64,000 bases of DNA, taken from positions 1 to 64,000 of the forward strand of contig NZ_JAMXFC010000014.1 of NCBI RefSeq assembly GCF_025370755.1, written 5' to 3'. The stretch comes from Laspinema sp. D2d (GTDB taxonomy: Bacteria; Cyanobacteriota; Cyanobacteriia; Cyanobacteriales; Laspinemataceae). The position numbers were made by a program, and so were the translations under genes. Of the stretch, positions 8,121-17,865 are shown in pieces; the stretch's first letter is position 1; every line of letters begins with the position of its first letter. Under the pieces are notes generated by a model. The model saw only the letters and a list, made by a program, of their open reading frames with translations, searched no databases and was not told where the DNA came from.

Positions 8121-9560
8121 ATGAAAGTTACCCAGGAAAAGCTTCCCGCCAGCAAACTTGGTCTGGAAATTGAAGTGACCCCCGATATGTCTCAGAAAGC
8201 CTACGAACAGGTGATTCAGCAATTTAGCCGTCAGGCTAGCATTCCTGGGTTTCGGAAAGGAAAAGTACCGCGCTCAGTGTTGGTACAGCGCATGGGAACT
8301 TCCCGGATCAAAGCCGCAGCAGTCGAGGATTTAATTCAAAATTGTCTGGAAAAAGTCGTCAAGGATGAAGAGATTCCGGCCTTGGGGAATTTTCAATTAA
8401 TCTCCTCTTTTGATGAATTAGTCACCCAGTATGAACCGGGAGAACCCCTGGTCTTTTCAGTTTCCGTGGATGTCCCCCCGGAAGTCTCCTTAAGCGATTA
8501 CACGGGACTATCAATTAGAGCCGAAGAAGTTAAATATGATCCGGCAGAAGTTGATCAGTTTTTAGAGGAACGTCGTAAAGAGCAAGCGACCTTAATTCCC
8601 GTAGAGGAAAGAGCCGCCCAAGCCGAGGATGTTGCGATCGTTGATTATGTCGGAAAAATCATCAACGAAGCGGGTGGGGAACCCCAACCGCTCCCGGGTG
8701 GAGAAGCGGAAAACTTTCAAATTGAACTCAGTGAAGGCCGGTTTATCAAGGGCTTCGTTGAGGGAATTATTGGGTTAAAAGTGGGGGAAACGAAAGAGTT
8801 AAACGTTCCCTTTCCTGAAGATTATCCCAACGAGGATTTAGCCGGAAAGGAAGCGATTTTTACGATTACGGTGAAAGAACTCAAAGAAAAAGAGTTGCCG
8901 GAATTAGATGATGATTTCGCCCAAGCTGTGAGCGAGTATCAAACCTTGGCGGAACTGCGCGAGTCATTGGAGAAGCAGTATCAGGAGAAAGCCGATCGCG
9001 AAACCAAAGCCAATAAACACGAAGCCTTAGTTACTGCGATCGAAAAAATTGTGGAAGTAGAAATTCCCGAAACTTTAATTGATCGCGAATTGGATAATAT
9101 CTTGCAACAATCCATGATGCAGCTTGCTAATTACGGAATTGATGTCAAGAAATTGTACACCAAGGACACCGTAGCCGCCCTGCGGAAGCAATCTCAACCC
9201 GAGGCGATCGAAAACTTGCGGAAATCCTTTGCTTTGAAAGAAGTGGCTGCTCGCGAGTCCCTCTCCGTTACCCCAGAGGAAGTCAATGCGCGGATTGAAG
9301 AACTCAAGGACCGCTTACCCCCCGATGTCGATCGCGATCGATTAACCTCGGCCCTCGAATCGGAAATGCTCAAAGAAAAAGCCCTCGACTGGCTGGAAGA
9401 ACGAGCTAATATTGAGCTATTACCCGCCGGAACCCTAGAAGCAGAAGCCGCAGCGACCGCAGCAACCGCCGCCGCAGAGGCAGCAGAAGCCGAACTCGCA
9501 AAAGGGGAAGAAAGTGCTGGGGAAGTGGTCCCAGTTGAAGCAACCGACTCCCCCGAATAA
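8121..9560 (+). CDS. tig: Trigger factor, ribosome-associated chaperone
   Basis: 479-residue chaperone that binds nascent chains at the ribosome exit tunnel. The start is ATG 8121 (MKVTQEKLPASKLGLEIEV), the usual cyanobacterial N-terminus; an upstream TTG frame from 8103 would add six residues. The N-terminal ribosome-binding domain carries the signature GFRKGKVPRSV at about residues 47-57. The middle FKBP-type prolyl isomerase domain follows (IVDYVG, GRFIKGFVEGIIGLKVGE, FPEDYPNEDLAGKEA, about 168-255). The C-terminal helical chaperone domain follows that, ending in an Ala/Glu-rich tail. The order tig-clpP-clpX is widespread in bacteria and links folding with proteolysis. Confidence 0.96.
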   Translation: MKVTQEKLPASKLGLEIEVTPDMSQKAYEQVIQQFSRQASIPGFRKGKVPRSVLVQRMGTSRIKAAAVEDLIQNCLEKVVKDEEIPALGNFQLISSFDELVTQYEPGEPLVFSVSVDVPPEVSLSDYTGLSIRAEEVKYDPAEVDQFLEERRKEQATLIPVEERAAQAEDVAIVDYVGKIINEAGGEPQPLPGGEAENFQIELSEGRFIKGFVEGIIGLKVGETKELNVPFPEDYPNEDLAGKEAIFTITVKELKEKELPELDDDFAQAVSEYQTLAELRESLEKQYQEKADRETKANKHEALVTAIEKIVEVEIPETLIDRELDNILQQSMMQLANYGIDVKKLYTKDTVAALRKQSQPEAIENLRKSFALKEVAARESLSVTPEEVNARIEELKDRLPPDVDRDRLTSALESEMLKEKALDWLEERANIELLPAGTLEAEAAATAATAAAEAAEAELAKGEESAGEVVPVEATDSPE

Positions 9561-9812
9561 ACCCATCTGACCCAGGGTTCGAGAAGAGACCCCAAGGGCG
9601 ATCGCCTGCCGCAAGTACCGGGAACCCAAAGAAATCTCCCCATCAATTTCCGATGTGGCTCTAAAGAAAAATCCAATTTGTGCATTTTTCTCGAAATTTC
9701 TGCCCGTCCTCGGTGCGCTGCGGCATAATATAGACAGAGCAAAGACTATAATGGCGTAAAAACCAAAAAAAAATTTGCTTGATATCTACTCCCTCGAAAA
9801 GCTGACCCTGGC

Positions 9813-10517
9813 ATGAACTCAGATCGGATGCTTATATCTCAAACTCCTTATTATCCAATCTCTGGCTCCAAGAGCCTAGAGATTGCCTCCAGCAGCCAGA
9901 ACGTTATCCCAATGGTGGTGGAACAATCCGGGATGGGGGAACGCGGGTTTGACCTTTATTCGCGCTTACTCCGGGAAAGAATCGTGTTTCTGGGGACCCC
10001 AGTTGATGACAACGTTGCTGACTTAATCGTGGCGCAGATGCTCTTTTTAGATGCAGAAGACCCGGAAAAGGATATTCAGCTCTATATCAACTCCCCGGGT
10101 GGCTCAGTCACCGCAGGAATGGCGATTTACGATACCATGCAACAGATTCGCCCGGATGTGGCGACCATCTGTTATGGCTTGGCTGCCAGTATGGGAGCAT
10201 TTTTGCTCACCGCAGGCACCAAAGGCAAACGGATGTCACTGCCTTCTTCCCGGATTATGATTCACCAACCTCTCGGTGGTGCTCAGGGACAAGCGGTTGA
10301 TATTGAGATCCAAGCCAAGGAAATTCTTTATCATAAACGTCAGTTAAATGAAATGCTGGCTTTTCATACCGGACAACCCCTAGAGCGAATTGAAGCCGAC
10401 ACCGATCGCGATTTCTTTATGTCGGCAGAAGAGTCCAGAGCTTATGGTCTAATTGACCAGGTTATTACCAAGCAGGGTCTTCCGAAATCGGGAGAGGCTG
10501 TTACCGCACAAAAGTAA
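9813..10517 (+). CDS. clpP: ATP-dependent Clp protease proteolytic subunit
   Basis: 234-residue serine protease subunit that assembles into the tetradecameric Clp chamber. The catalytic triad is S126 (GLAASMGAF), H151 ([12 protein letters not shown]) and D200 (DTDRDFFMS). The N-terminus is about 35 residues longer than in E. coli ClpP before [12 protein letters not shown], and an internal start at M34 ([12 protein letters not shown]) is possible. The gene follows tig by 252 bases and precedes clpX by 10 bases, so ClpP and ClpX are probably co-expressed and partner each other. Cyanobacteria have several clpP paralogues; this one occupies the clpP2 position. Confidence 0.95.
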   Translation: MNSDRMLISQTPYYPISGSKSLEIASSSQNVIPMVVEQSGMGERGFDLYSRLLRERIVFLGTPVDDNVADLIVAQMLFLDAEDPEKDIQLYINSPGGSVTAGMAIYDTMQQIRPDVATICYGLAASMGAFLLTAGTKGKRMSLPSSRIMIHQPLGGAQGQAVDIEIQAKEILYHKRQLNEMLAFHTGQPLERIEADTDRDFFMSAEESRAYGLIDQVITKQGLPKSGEAVTAQK

Positions 10518-10527
10518 GAGGCCGTCT

Positions 10528-11868
10528 ATGTCTAAGTACGACTCCCATCTAAAATGTTCCTTTTGTGGCAAATCTCAGGAGCAAGTACGCAAATTAATCG
10601 CAGGTCCGGGAGTCTATATTTGCGATGAATGCGTAGACCTGTGCAATGAAATTTTAGATGAGGAGCTATTTGACTCCAATGCCGCAGCACCTCAACCCGT
10701 ACCCCGCACGGAACAACCCCAAAAGCGGCGCACTAGAGCCGCAAATATCTCGCTGAATCAAATGCCTAAACCGCGCGAGATCAAAAAACATCTCGATGAG
10801 CACGTAATTGGTCAAGATGAAGCCAAAAAAGTGCTTTCTGTCGCGGTTTATAACCATTACAAGCGCCTGAGCTACACCCAAGCAAAGGCCAGCGGGAAAA
10901 TTGGGAGTGAGGATCCAGTCGAACTGCAAAAGTCTAACATTCTGCTCATTGGGCCTACGGGTTGCGGAAAGACCTTATTGGCTCAAACCTTAGCAGATGT
11001 TCTGGAGGTTCCCTTTGCGGTTGCAGATGCGACCACCCTCACGGAAGCTGGGTACGTCGGCGAAGATGTGGAAAATATCTTGTTGCGATTGCTTCAAGTC
11101 GCCGATCTCGACGTAGAAGAAGCCCAACGCGGCATCATCTATATCGATGAAATCGACAAAATCGCCCGCAAGAGTGAAAACCCATCGATTACCCGAGATG
11201 TGTCCGGTGAAGGGGTCCAACAAGCTCTGCTGAAGATGCTAGAAGGAACCGTCGCCAATGTCCCCCCGCAAGGAGGACGCAAACACCCCTATCAAGATTG
11301 CATCCAGATTGACACGAGCAATATTCTGTTTATATGTGGTGGAGCCTTTGTGGGTCTGGAAAAGGTGGTGGAACAGCGCACGGGTAAAAAGTCAATGGGC
11401 TTTATTCAACCCGGAGATGCGCAGTCGAAGGAAAAACGCACGGCAGATATTCTCAAGAATTTACAGCCCGATGATTTGGTGAAATTTGGGATGATTCCTG
11501 AATTCATCGGTCGGATTCCGGTGCTGGCTGTGGTTGATCCCCTCGATGAAGATGCCCTCACGGAAATCTTAACGGAACCCAAAAATGCGCTGGTGAAGCA
11601 GTATCAAAAATTACTGCGGATGGATAACGTGAGTCTGGAGTTCAAACCCGATGCCATTCGGGCGATCGCCCAGGAAGCGTACCGCCGGAAAACTGGAGCC
11701 AGAGCACTGCGCGGGATTGTGGAGGAATTAATGCTCGATGTGATGTACGAGTTGCCATCCCGTAAGGATGTGACTCGCTGCACCATTACCCGAGAGATGG
11801 TCGAGAAACGCTCAACAGCGGAACTGATTGTTCATCCCTCCTCCTTACCGAAACCAGAATCTGCTTAA
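10528..11868 (+). CDS. clpX: ATP-dependent Clp protease ATP-binding subunit ClpX
   Basis: 446-residue AAA+ unfoldase that feeds substrates to ClpP. The start is ATG 10528 ([15 protein letters not shown]), 10 bases after the clpP stop, with AAGAGG upstream; a longer frame from 10453 overlaps clpP out of frame and is not needed. The N-terminal zinc-binding domain has C10, C13, C32 and C35. The Walker A motif is [10 protein letters not shown] and Walker B is IIYIDEIDK; sensor-region residues follow in the [15 protein letters not shown] stretch. The ClpP-binding tripeptide loop is MGF. All expected motifs are intact. Confidence 0.97.
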   Translation: MSKYDSHLKCSFCGKSQEQVRKLIAGPGVYICDECVDLCNEILDEELFDSNAAAPQPVPRTEQPQKRRTRAANISLNQMPKPREIKKHLDEHVIGQDEAKKVLSVAVYNHYKRLSYTQAKASGKIGSEDPVELQKSNILLIGPTGCGKTLLAQTLADVLEVPFAVADATTLTEAGYVGEDVENILLRLLQVADLDVEEAQRGIIYIDEIDKIARKSENPSITRDVSGEGVQQALLKMLEGTVANVPPQGGRKHPYQDCIQIDTSNILFICGGAFVGLEKVVEQRTGKKSMGFIQPGDAQSKEKRTADILKNLQPDDLVKFGMIPEFIGRIPVLAVVDPLDEDALTEILTEPKNALVKQYQKLLRMDNVSLEFKPDAIRAIAQEAYRRKTGARALRGIVEELMLDVMYELPSRKDVTRCTITREMVEKRSTAELIVHPSSLPKPESA

Positions 11869-11991
11869 CACCGGGCTCAATTGAAGATCGGGGGTGAAGA
11901 ATGAACAATGGTGAATTTTCGGATGGGGCCATTCAAACTTTACCCTTGACCCTTCAGATGCGCTCATCTCATCATCAATAATTTTATCAGG

Positions 11992-12852
11992 ATGCCCTAC
12001 ATTGAAGTTCGCGGGGTCGAACACTATTACGAGTGGGTCGGCACCCCAGTTCCTACTGGAAAAAAGCCAGTTTTGGTGTTTCTTCATGGCTGGGCGGGTT
12101 CGGCTCGGTACTGGGAAAGTACCGCATCTGCCCTAGCCGATCGCTTCGATTGTTTGCTGTACGATATGCGTGGCTTCGGGCGATCGCGCTTACCCCTAGA
12201 ACCCCTCGCCTTAGACTACGAGTTAGAAACTTACGCCGATGATTTGGCGTTATTGTTAGATGCCTTAGGGTTGCAACGGGTCTATCTGAATGCTCATTCA
12301 GTGGGCGCTTCCGTGGCGACTCTGTTTCTCAACCGCTATGGCGATCGCGTCATCAAAGCAATCCTCACCTGTAGCGGCGTCTTTGAATATGACGAAAAAG
12401 CCTTCACCGCTTTCCATACTTGGGGAGGTCAAGTGGTCAAATATCGACCCTCTTGGCTGGCAAAAATTCCCTTGATGGATCAGGTGTTCATGGCAAGATT
12501 TTTATATCGTCCCATCTCCCCTGCTGCTAGACGGGCATTTTTAGAAGATTATCTGATGGCTGACTATGAGGCTGCCCTCAATACAATTTTTACCTCCGTC
12601 AGCAAGAAAGCCTCAGAAGTGATGCCGATTGAATTTGCTCAGTTACAAGTGCCGGTGCTATTGATTGCCGGAGAATACGATAAAATTATTCCGGCTCACA
12701 TGGGACGACAGGCTGCCTCATTTAATCAGCAGTTCGTCCAGTTTATCCAAATGGCAAATACGGCCCATTTTCCCATGTTAGAAGATGCGCCAACCTATTT
12801 GGAACTGGTTAGAGAGTTTTTGGAAACCGGCCCTGCCTTAGCAGAAGTTTAG
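11992..12852 (+). CDS. Alpha/beta hydrolase
   Basis: 286-residue alpha/beta hydrolase-fold enzyme with a complete catalytic triad: nucleophile S103 in AHSVGAS, D230 in GEYDKIIP and H259 in TAHFPMLE. The oxyanion-hole motif LHGWAGSARYW is at about residues 31-41. There is no signal peptide, so it is probably cytoplasmic. The substrate cannot be told from sequence; esterases, lipases, peroxidases and dehalogenases share this layout. It stands alone, 123 bases after clpX and well before the phosphate transporter, so context does not help. Confidence 0.85.
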   Translation: MPYIEVRGVEHYYEWVGTPVPTGKKPVLVFLHGWAGSARYWESTASALADRFDCLLYDMRGFGRSRLPLEPLALDYELETYADDLALLLDALGLQRVYLNAHSVGASVATLFLNRYGDRVIKAILTCSGVFEYDEKAFTAFHTWGGQVVKYRPSWLAKIPLMDQVFMARFLYRPISPAARRAFLEDYLMADYEAALNTIFTSVSKKASEVMPIEFAQLQVPVLLIAGEYDKIIPAHMGRQAASFNQQFVQFIQMANTAHFPMLEDAPTYLELVREFLETGPALAEV

Positions 12853-13265
12853 GGGTTTACTTGTCCCCGTAGCTAAAGAAACCCAGTTTCTTTTATCGAG
12901 GGGATGGGACGAGGCAAAAATTATCGTAGAAATCCGGTTTCTTGTACCCGTAGCTAGAGAGACCGGGGTTTTTTTATTAATTTATAGGATGAGGCAAAAG
13001 TCATCCCATCAACCCAGTTTCTGATACCTGGAAGTAGAAAAATTGGGCTTTATGGGTTTTACAATTCCATGAATAATCAGACTAAATTTACCTTCTCCAC
13101 AACCAAATTTAATCTAATTAAGCTATAAATAAAAAATAATTTCACTTTTAAAATAATCAATCAATTGTCAATTCATTCTATCTTAGACTAGAATCAAAAT
13201 TAATTGTTAATATTTCGGGTTGAAACCCATTTAACAAGTGCAAAATTAAGCTTTTAACTTATTAC
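12853..13265. repeat. Intergenic region with degenerate GAAACC(C/G)GGTTTC repeats
   Basis: 413 bases. The first 180 hold three degenerate palindromic cores (AGAAACCCAGTTTCT near 12887, GAAATCCGGTTTCTT near 12930, ACCCAGTTTCTG near 13015) separated by shared phrases such as CCCGTAGCTA and GATG(G)GA(C/T)GAGGCAAAA, so this is a small tandem array of a dispersed repeat. The last 200 bases, just before the transporter gene, are very AT-rich and probably carry its promoter. Confidence 0.6.
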
Positions 13266-14606
13266 ATGACTGCACTACTAGCCCTTTTAGCCTTTTATGT
13301 GGCGGCGAACCTAGGGGCAAACGACGTCGCGAACTCGATGGGGACCTCCGTCGGGTCCAAAGCGCTGACCCTGCGACAGGCACTGATCATTGCAGGGATA
13401 TTAGAATTTACCGGGGCCGTCCTGTTTGGGCAAGAAGTGTCCCAAACTCTAGCCACCAGCGTTTTGGAACCCAGTGTGTTTGCCCATGCCCCACACTTAC
13501 TCCTGACGGGCATGATTTGTGTGATGGTTACCTGTGGAATCTGGCTACAGGTGGCAACCTCTCAGGGGTGGCCCGTGGCCTCGTCTCATGCCATTATTGG
13601 GGCGATCGCTGGATTTAGTATTGTTGCGGTGGGATTAGATGCGGTGGATTGGTCTACCATTCGGCTAATTTCCATCAGTTGGCTGCTCACTCCCGCCATT
13701 AGCGCCCTAATTGCCGCTACAGTTTATAGTTTCGTCAAGCGGTGGATTTTAGAACACCCAGAACCGTTAAAACAGTTAGACCAATGGATTCCGTGGTTGA
13801 GTAGTCTGCTGTTGGGCGTCTTCGGAATTATCGTGCTTCCCAAGGTCCTGCATCCCCTCAATGTGTGGATTGGGACTCAGTTTGGGATTGTCCTCCCTCC
13901 CCAGGATTTACCCCTGTTGGTGGGGGGGATGGCGGTAGTTGGACTCACCCTGGTTGAGTGGCGTCACCTAAAACAGGGGCAGGGGGAAAATTGGCAAGAA
14001 CTGGAGAAAAATTTAGAGCAAGACTTAGAGGAAGAGTTGGCGCAAGAGACCGATTTAGAGACGGAAAAAGCCATCAACTCGACAGTGTACTCTTCCCCGA
14101 TTGAAAAGCAACTGGCGCGGTTTCAAGTGCTGAGTGCCTGTTTTGTGGCGTTTGCCCACGGATCCAATGATGTCGGGAATGCCGTTGCTCCCTTAGCAGC
14201 GATCGCCTATATTCGCCGCACCGGATCCGTTCCCCTAGATGATTTCAGCGTTCCTCTGTGGATTTTGATATTGGGGGGTGCAGGCATCGTGACAGGGTTG
14301 GGAATATGGGGTAAAAAAGTAATAGTCACCGTGGGCGAAAATATTATTGCCCTCAAACCCAGTGGTGGATTCTGTGCAGAACTCGCCACGGCAACTACGG
14401 TATTAATTGCCTCCCGCTTTGGTTTGCCCGTTTCCACCTCTCATTCCTTAGTCGGGGGTGTCATTGGTATTGGATTGATCCAAAATCCTAAATCCATTCG
14501 CTTGGAAACCCTGCGCGGAATATTTCTCGCCTGGATTATTACGGTTCCCATCGCAGCTCTTTTAGGAGCCGGTCTGTTTAGTATCGTGCGCTTGATTGCG
14601 GAGTAA
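13266..14606 (+). CDS. PiT-family inorganic phosphate transporter
   Basis: 446-residue integral membrane transporter that moves phosphate by cation coupling. Both copies of the PiT signature are present: GANDVANSMGTSVG near the N-terminus (about residues 18-31) and GSNDVGNAVAPLAA near residue 300. PVSTSHSLVGGVIG near the C-terminus is the second half of the family repeat, matching PVASSHAIIGAIAG at about 107-120. A central cytoplasmic loop (about 230-275) is strongly acidic. About ten membrane helices are expected. No PhoU or Pho-box-controlled neighbour is visible, and the AT-rich upstream region shows no Pho box I can defend. Confidence 0.92.
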   Translation: MTALLALLAFYVAANLGANDVANSMGTSVGSKALTLRQALIIAGILEFTGAVLFGQEVSQTLATSVLEPSVFAHAPHLLLTGMICVMVTCGIWLQVATSQGWPVASSHAIIGAIAGFSIVAVGLDAVDWSTIRLISISWLLTPAISALIAATVYSFVKRWILEHPEPLKQLDQWIPWLSSLLLGVFGIIVLPKVLHPLNVWIGTQFGIVLPPQDLPLLVGGMAVVGLTLVEWRHLKQGQGENWQELEKNLEQDLEEELAQETDLETEKAINSTVYSSPIEKQLARFQVLSACFVAFAHGSNDVGNAVAPLAAIAYIRRTGSVPLDDFSVPLWILILGGAGIVTGLGIWGKKVIVTVGENIIALKPSGGFCAELATATTVLIASRFGLPVSTSHSLVGGVIGIGLIQNPKSIRLETLRGIFLAWIITVPIAALLGAGLFSIVRLIAE

Positions 14607-15181
14607 GCCTCAATCTGGTGCTCGGGACAAATCCTGCCTCCCGTTGAATTAAGAGGGTGAGAAAACCGGCTTTGGGATAAGGCGATCGCCCGAGGGCAGC
14701 ACCCATCTGGGTCCAAAAATTTGGGGAGAAAAGTCAAGAATTGATGGGTTAAGCGCTCCCAGCAAAACCCATCCCTCGGGACTGACCGTACCCCTTCCGT
14801 AACGGAATTTTCCGAGCTTGATAGACTTGTGGCGATCGCCCCCTAGAAGCAACCCCCGTAGAATTGCGGAATAATTTTCTTTTTATAACAAATTAATTGT
14901 TGAGTTTTTTAACAGAATTGGAGCATTTGATGGAAAATTTAACCCACCTTCGATAGAATCATTCAAAACCTGTGCCTCTGCCTACTCATTTAGATTAGAA
15001 TGTCAAGCTGAAGGGAATTTTTCAGTTTGACATTTGGATTGAGTCAAGCAACGGCTACGATGCAGGATTCGCTTAAGCGAATCAATTAATTTTCAACCCA
15101 ACCCATCAGCAAAAATACAGGAGTGCCAAGCGAGCAGCGATTAGTTTGGTTTACGATCGATAAGCTAGAGGTAACAGAATA
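14607..15181. promoter_or_regulatory. Intergenic region with two strong palindromes upstream of the DMT-fusion gene
   Basis: 575 bases without a gene. The 14-base arms at 14999-15012 (AATGTCAAGCTGAA) and 15021-15034 (TTCAGTTTGACATT) form a stem with one G.U pair and an 8-base loop. GATTCGCTT/AAGCGAATC at 15066-15083 is a perfect 18-base palindrome followed by AATTAATTTT. Both lie 100-180 bases before the next start codon, so they may form a leader structure, an attenuator or operator sites. Confidence 0.5.
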
Positions 15182-17017
15182 ATGGGGCAACTGGACAATC
15201 AACCGGAAAACTCGACAAGCAGTAACACTAAAGAAATCGAAACCCTTCTGAGTTCCATGACCCAGGAGCTTCGAGATATTCAGCAAAATATAGTCGTTCA
15301 GTTGGCTCGGGACATGGCACGACTGCAAGCGGAACAATCCCGCCTGACTGCGGATATTCAAAAGCTGCAAAATCAACAGCAGCAAATACAATCGCGGCAA
15401 ATGCAGGGGGGACCGGGACGGCAAAACCAGCAGCAGTGGACAAAACAACTCGCGCAAGTCATGGCGTCCCAACTGCAACAAGAATTGAGTGAGCGGTTGA
15501 AGGAAATCATGGTGGCTCCACCGCCCCCGTCCCAGTCCTTAACGGCGATCGACCCCAATATTGGACTCTCGCCGCAGCAGACGGGAAACTTGAATGAAAA
15601 TGCCTATCGGTTGTTGGCATCTTTAGATACGACCCTGAACACCACCTTTAAAAATCTGCAACAGGAACTGAGCAGCTATCAAAGCTCGTTGTCCCAGCAA
15701 CTGGGGCGGATGCACTCGTTGCAGCAACAAGGGGAAGTGATTTTAGAAACCTTGGTCGATCGCCTGATTGACCAATTGCAGGAAGAAGCGAGCAACGTTC
15801 AGACCACCGCAGAGATTGTCACCAACCGTAGACAAGGACTGCCCGTGGGGACGCCTCCTAACCGAGGCGATCGCCCAGAAGGGACCGGAACTCAAAGCGA
15901 TCGAATTGCGGCAGAAAAAGCAGCGATCGCAGAACCCCGGCCCGCTCCCCCAGCCACCCCAGTCCCCGGCCCTCCTGTTGAAAGTAATGTCTTTTTAACC
16001 GGGTTAATCCTGGCCTTGCTGTCCTCGATTACCATTTCTTTCCAGAACATCATCACCCGGGTGATTCTCAGTCCTCAAGACCTCTTTGGAATGTGGCAAG
16101 GACAAATCCTCTCTCCTGGAGCCGGAAATTCCCTATTAATTTTAGGGATGCGGATGCTATTCGTGGTGCCGCTCATGGGCTTTATTCTCGCTCCAATTTT
16201 GTATCCCAATACCTGGCGGGATATCAAACAACTAGGAAATCCTGAAAAACGGGGTTCCCTCTGGATCGTCATTGGCAGTGGCTTGTTTCTGTTTATGTCC
16301 CAGTTTTTTATCTATATTGCGCTGGGAAATATTCCAACTGGGGTGGCGATTACGTTGTTCTTTATTTTCCCACCCGTCACGGCAGTGTTGGCATGGATCA
16401 TGTTTGGTGCCAAACCGAGCTTTATCTTTGTTTTAGCCACCATAACCATTTACCTAGGATGCTTCCTGACGGTTTCTGGTCGGCTTACCGGAGGTGCACC
16501 AGATGGGAATTTGGGTTTAGGAATTGGGACGGCGATCGCCTCGGGGTTAACCTTTGCTGGTTATGTGATTTTGACCCAACTCAGTGCCAGAAAGCTGAAA
16601 TTGCATCCGGCACCCTTTAGCGTCATTAACTTTTCCGTGATTTTAATGTTGGCGATTCCCTTCGTCATCTTTGGTTCAGGGCAAGGCAACTTCTTTACCT
16701 GGAATGTTGTAGAAGAAAATTGGACCCAGTTATGGATTGGCAGTATGGCTCTAGCAGCTACAACCCTGATTGGTTACGCCTTGAATAACTTTGCGATTCC
16801 GATGATTGGTGCCCCTTTAGCCTCGGTAGTAGCGGCAACAGGTCCTGGGTTGACCAGTTTAATGGCTCTGCTATTTATTGGGGAAGGACTTGGGCTCAAT
16901 GAGTGGCTCGGGGTGTTCATTGTGACCCTGTGGGTGCTCGGAATTAGCGTGGATAACATGACTAAGCAAAAGAAACCGGCCCCTGCGGCCCCTGCTCCTG
17001 CCAAACAAGGAGCCTAA
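15182..17017 (+). CDS. Coiled-coil domain fused to a DMT/EamA-type transporter
   Basis: 611-residue protein in two parts. Residues 1 to about 265 are soluble and rich in Gln/Glu, with long coiled-coil segments (about 17-65 and 130-210), a Gln/Gly-rich link and a Pro-rich linker (about 250-262). Residues from about 265 to 590 contain roughly ten membrane helices in the two-times-five layout of the drug/metabolite transporter (EamA) superfamily, starting FLTGLILALLSS. A second repeat half ends with ASVVAATGPGLTSLMALLF and GEGLGLNEWLGV. The tail is Lys/Pro/Ala-rich. The substrate is unknown. Ordinary EamA proteins are about 300 residues, so the cytoplasmic half is an added domain that may anchor or regulate the transporter. 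A strong terminator follows. Confidence 0.8.
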   Translation: MGQLDNQPENSTSSNTKEIETLLSSMTQELRDIQQNIVVQLARDMARLQAEQSRLTADIQKLQNQQQQIQSRQMQGGPGRQNQQQWTKQLAQVMASQLQQELSERLKEIMVAPPPPSQSLTAIDPNIGLSPQQTGNLNENAYRLLASLDTTLNTTFKNLQQELSSYQSSLSQQLGRMHSLQQQGEVILETLVDRLIDQLQEEASNVQTTAEIVTNRRQGLPVGTPPNRGDRPEGTGTQSDRIAAEKAAIAEPRPAPPATPVPGPPVESNVFLTGLILALLSSITISFQNIITRVILSPQDLFGMWQGQILSPGAGNSLLILGMRMLFVVPLMGFILAPILYPNTWRDIKQLGNPEKRGSLWIVIGSGLFLFMSQFFIYIALGNIPTGVAITLFFIFPPVTAVLAWIMFGAKPSFIFVLATITIYLGCFLTVSGRLTGGAPDGNLGLGIGTAIASGLTFAGYVILTQLSARKLKLHPAPFSVINFSVILMLAIPFVIFGSGQGNFFTWNVVEENWTQLWIGSMALAATTLIGYALNNFAIPMIGAPLASVVAATGPGLTSLMALLFIGEGLGLNEWLGVFIVTLWVLGISVDNMTKQKKPAPAAPAPAKQGA

Positions 17018-17060
17018 AGCGGGTTCAAAAGAACTCAAAGACTCTCAAACGGGGAAAAAA

Positions 17061-17098
17061 GAAAACCAGCGATCGCCTGATCGCTGGTTTTCTTTTTT
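17061..17098 (+). terminator. Rho-independent terminator after the DMT-fusion gene
   Basis: GAAAACCAGCGATC (17061-17074), loop GCCT, and GATCGCTGGTTTTC (17079-17092) form a perfect 14-bp stem followed by TTTTTT. It is a textbook intrinsic terminator 44 bases after the stop codon, and a HIP1 octamer is built into the stem. Confidence 0.92.
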
Positions 17099-17122
17099 GT
17101 TTGAATGTCCGTTCTATCAGAA

Positions 17123-17209
17123 CGGAGAGGGAGGGATTCGAACCCTCGTTAAAGTTACCCCTAAACAGCATTTCCAGTGCTGCGCCTTCAACCGCTCGGC
17201 CACCTCTCC
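17123..17209 (-). tRNA. tRNA-Ser (anticodon GGA)
   Basis: On the minus strand the 87-nt sequence begins GGAGAGGTGGCCGAGCGG and ends CCCTCCCTCTCCG. The acceptor stem GGAGAGG pairs with CCTCTCC, the D-arm has the class II GGCCGAGCGG, the anticodon loop CTGGAAA reads GGA (serine UCC/UCU), a long variable arm is present and the T-loop is GGTTCGAATCC. CCA is not encoded. Confidence 0.97.
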
Positions 17210-17475
17210 AGAGAACTGGGGTTTGAGCAAATTTATACCCACAAGAATCATATCCTAGCAGAACCCATTCGGTTTTGCAAACCCTTTTAGGAAAAAAATT
17301 TTTTATCCTGGAATTCAGCCCAGGTTCGAGGGGGGAAAATACCCAAGGGGTAACGGTTTGGGAAATTCAGTGGCGATCGCCAAGCCGATGAGTCAGTAGA
17401 TCCCGAGGTCAAAGATAGCGTAACCTAAGCGTTAGATCCTTTGGTCGAATCCGGAATTTATCACCGAGCCACACC

Positions 17476-17844
17476 ATGACCCGTTCTTATCGCATCACCA
17501 TCCACAATCGTCAGAATGGCAGCCGCCAAACCGTTGAAGTCCCCGAAGACCGCTATATCCTGCAACATTGTGAAAACAAAGGGGTTGACCTGCCGTTTTC
17601 CTGTCGGAATGGGGCTTGTACCACCTGTGCCGTGCGCGTCCTATCCGGAGAACTCCATCAACCGGAGGCAATGGGACTCTCGCCCGCCCTACGCGATCGC
17701 GGATATGCCCTGTTGTGTGTCAGCTATCCCCGTTCCGATTTAGAAGTAGAAACCCAAGATGAAGATGAAGTCTACTACCTGCAATTTGGGCGCTACTTTG
17801 GCAAAGGCAAGGTCCGGTTTGGACTGCCCTTAGACGAGGACTAA
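17476..17844 (+). CDS. 2Fe-2S ferredoxin (plant type)
   Basis: 122-residue electron-transfer protein. The cluster ligands are C43, C48 and C51 (CRNGACTTC) and C81 (LLC), the plant-type 2Fe-2S pattern. Photosynthetic PetF has CRAGAC/STC with about 97 residues; this protein has a longer basic N-terminus (MTRSYRITIHNRQNGS) and about 25 extra C-terminal residues with KGKVRFG, as in the cyanobacterial minor ferredoxins rather than the main photosynthetic one. The partner enzyme is not known. The nuclease-like lipoprotein gene begins 21 bases downstream, so the two may be co-transcribed. Confidence 0.9.
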   Translation: MTRSYRITIHNRQNGSRQTVEVPEDRYILQHCENKGVDLPFSCRNGACTTCAVRVLSGELHQPEAMGLSPALRDRGYALLCVSYPRSDLEVETQDEDEVYYLQFGRYFGKGKVRFGLPLDED

Positions 17845-17865
17845 ACTCGATGGGGAGCAGGATCT

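Noticed and set aside
9194-9742. 182-codon frame antisense to tig and its downstream gap
   Set aside because: It is the mirror of the Ala/Glu-rich trigger factor tail, giving a Ser/Ala-rich sequence with no motif.
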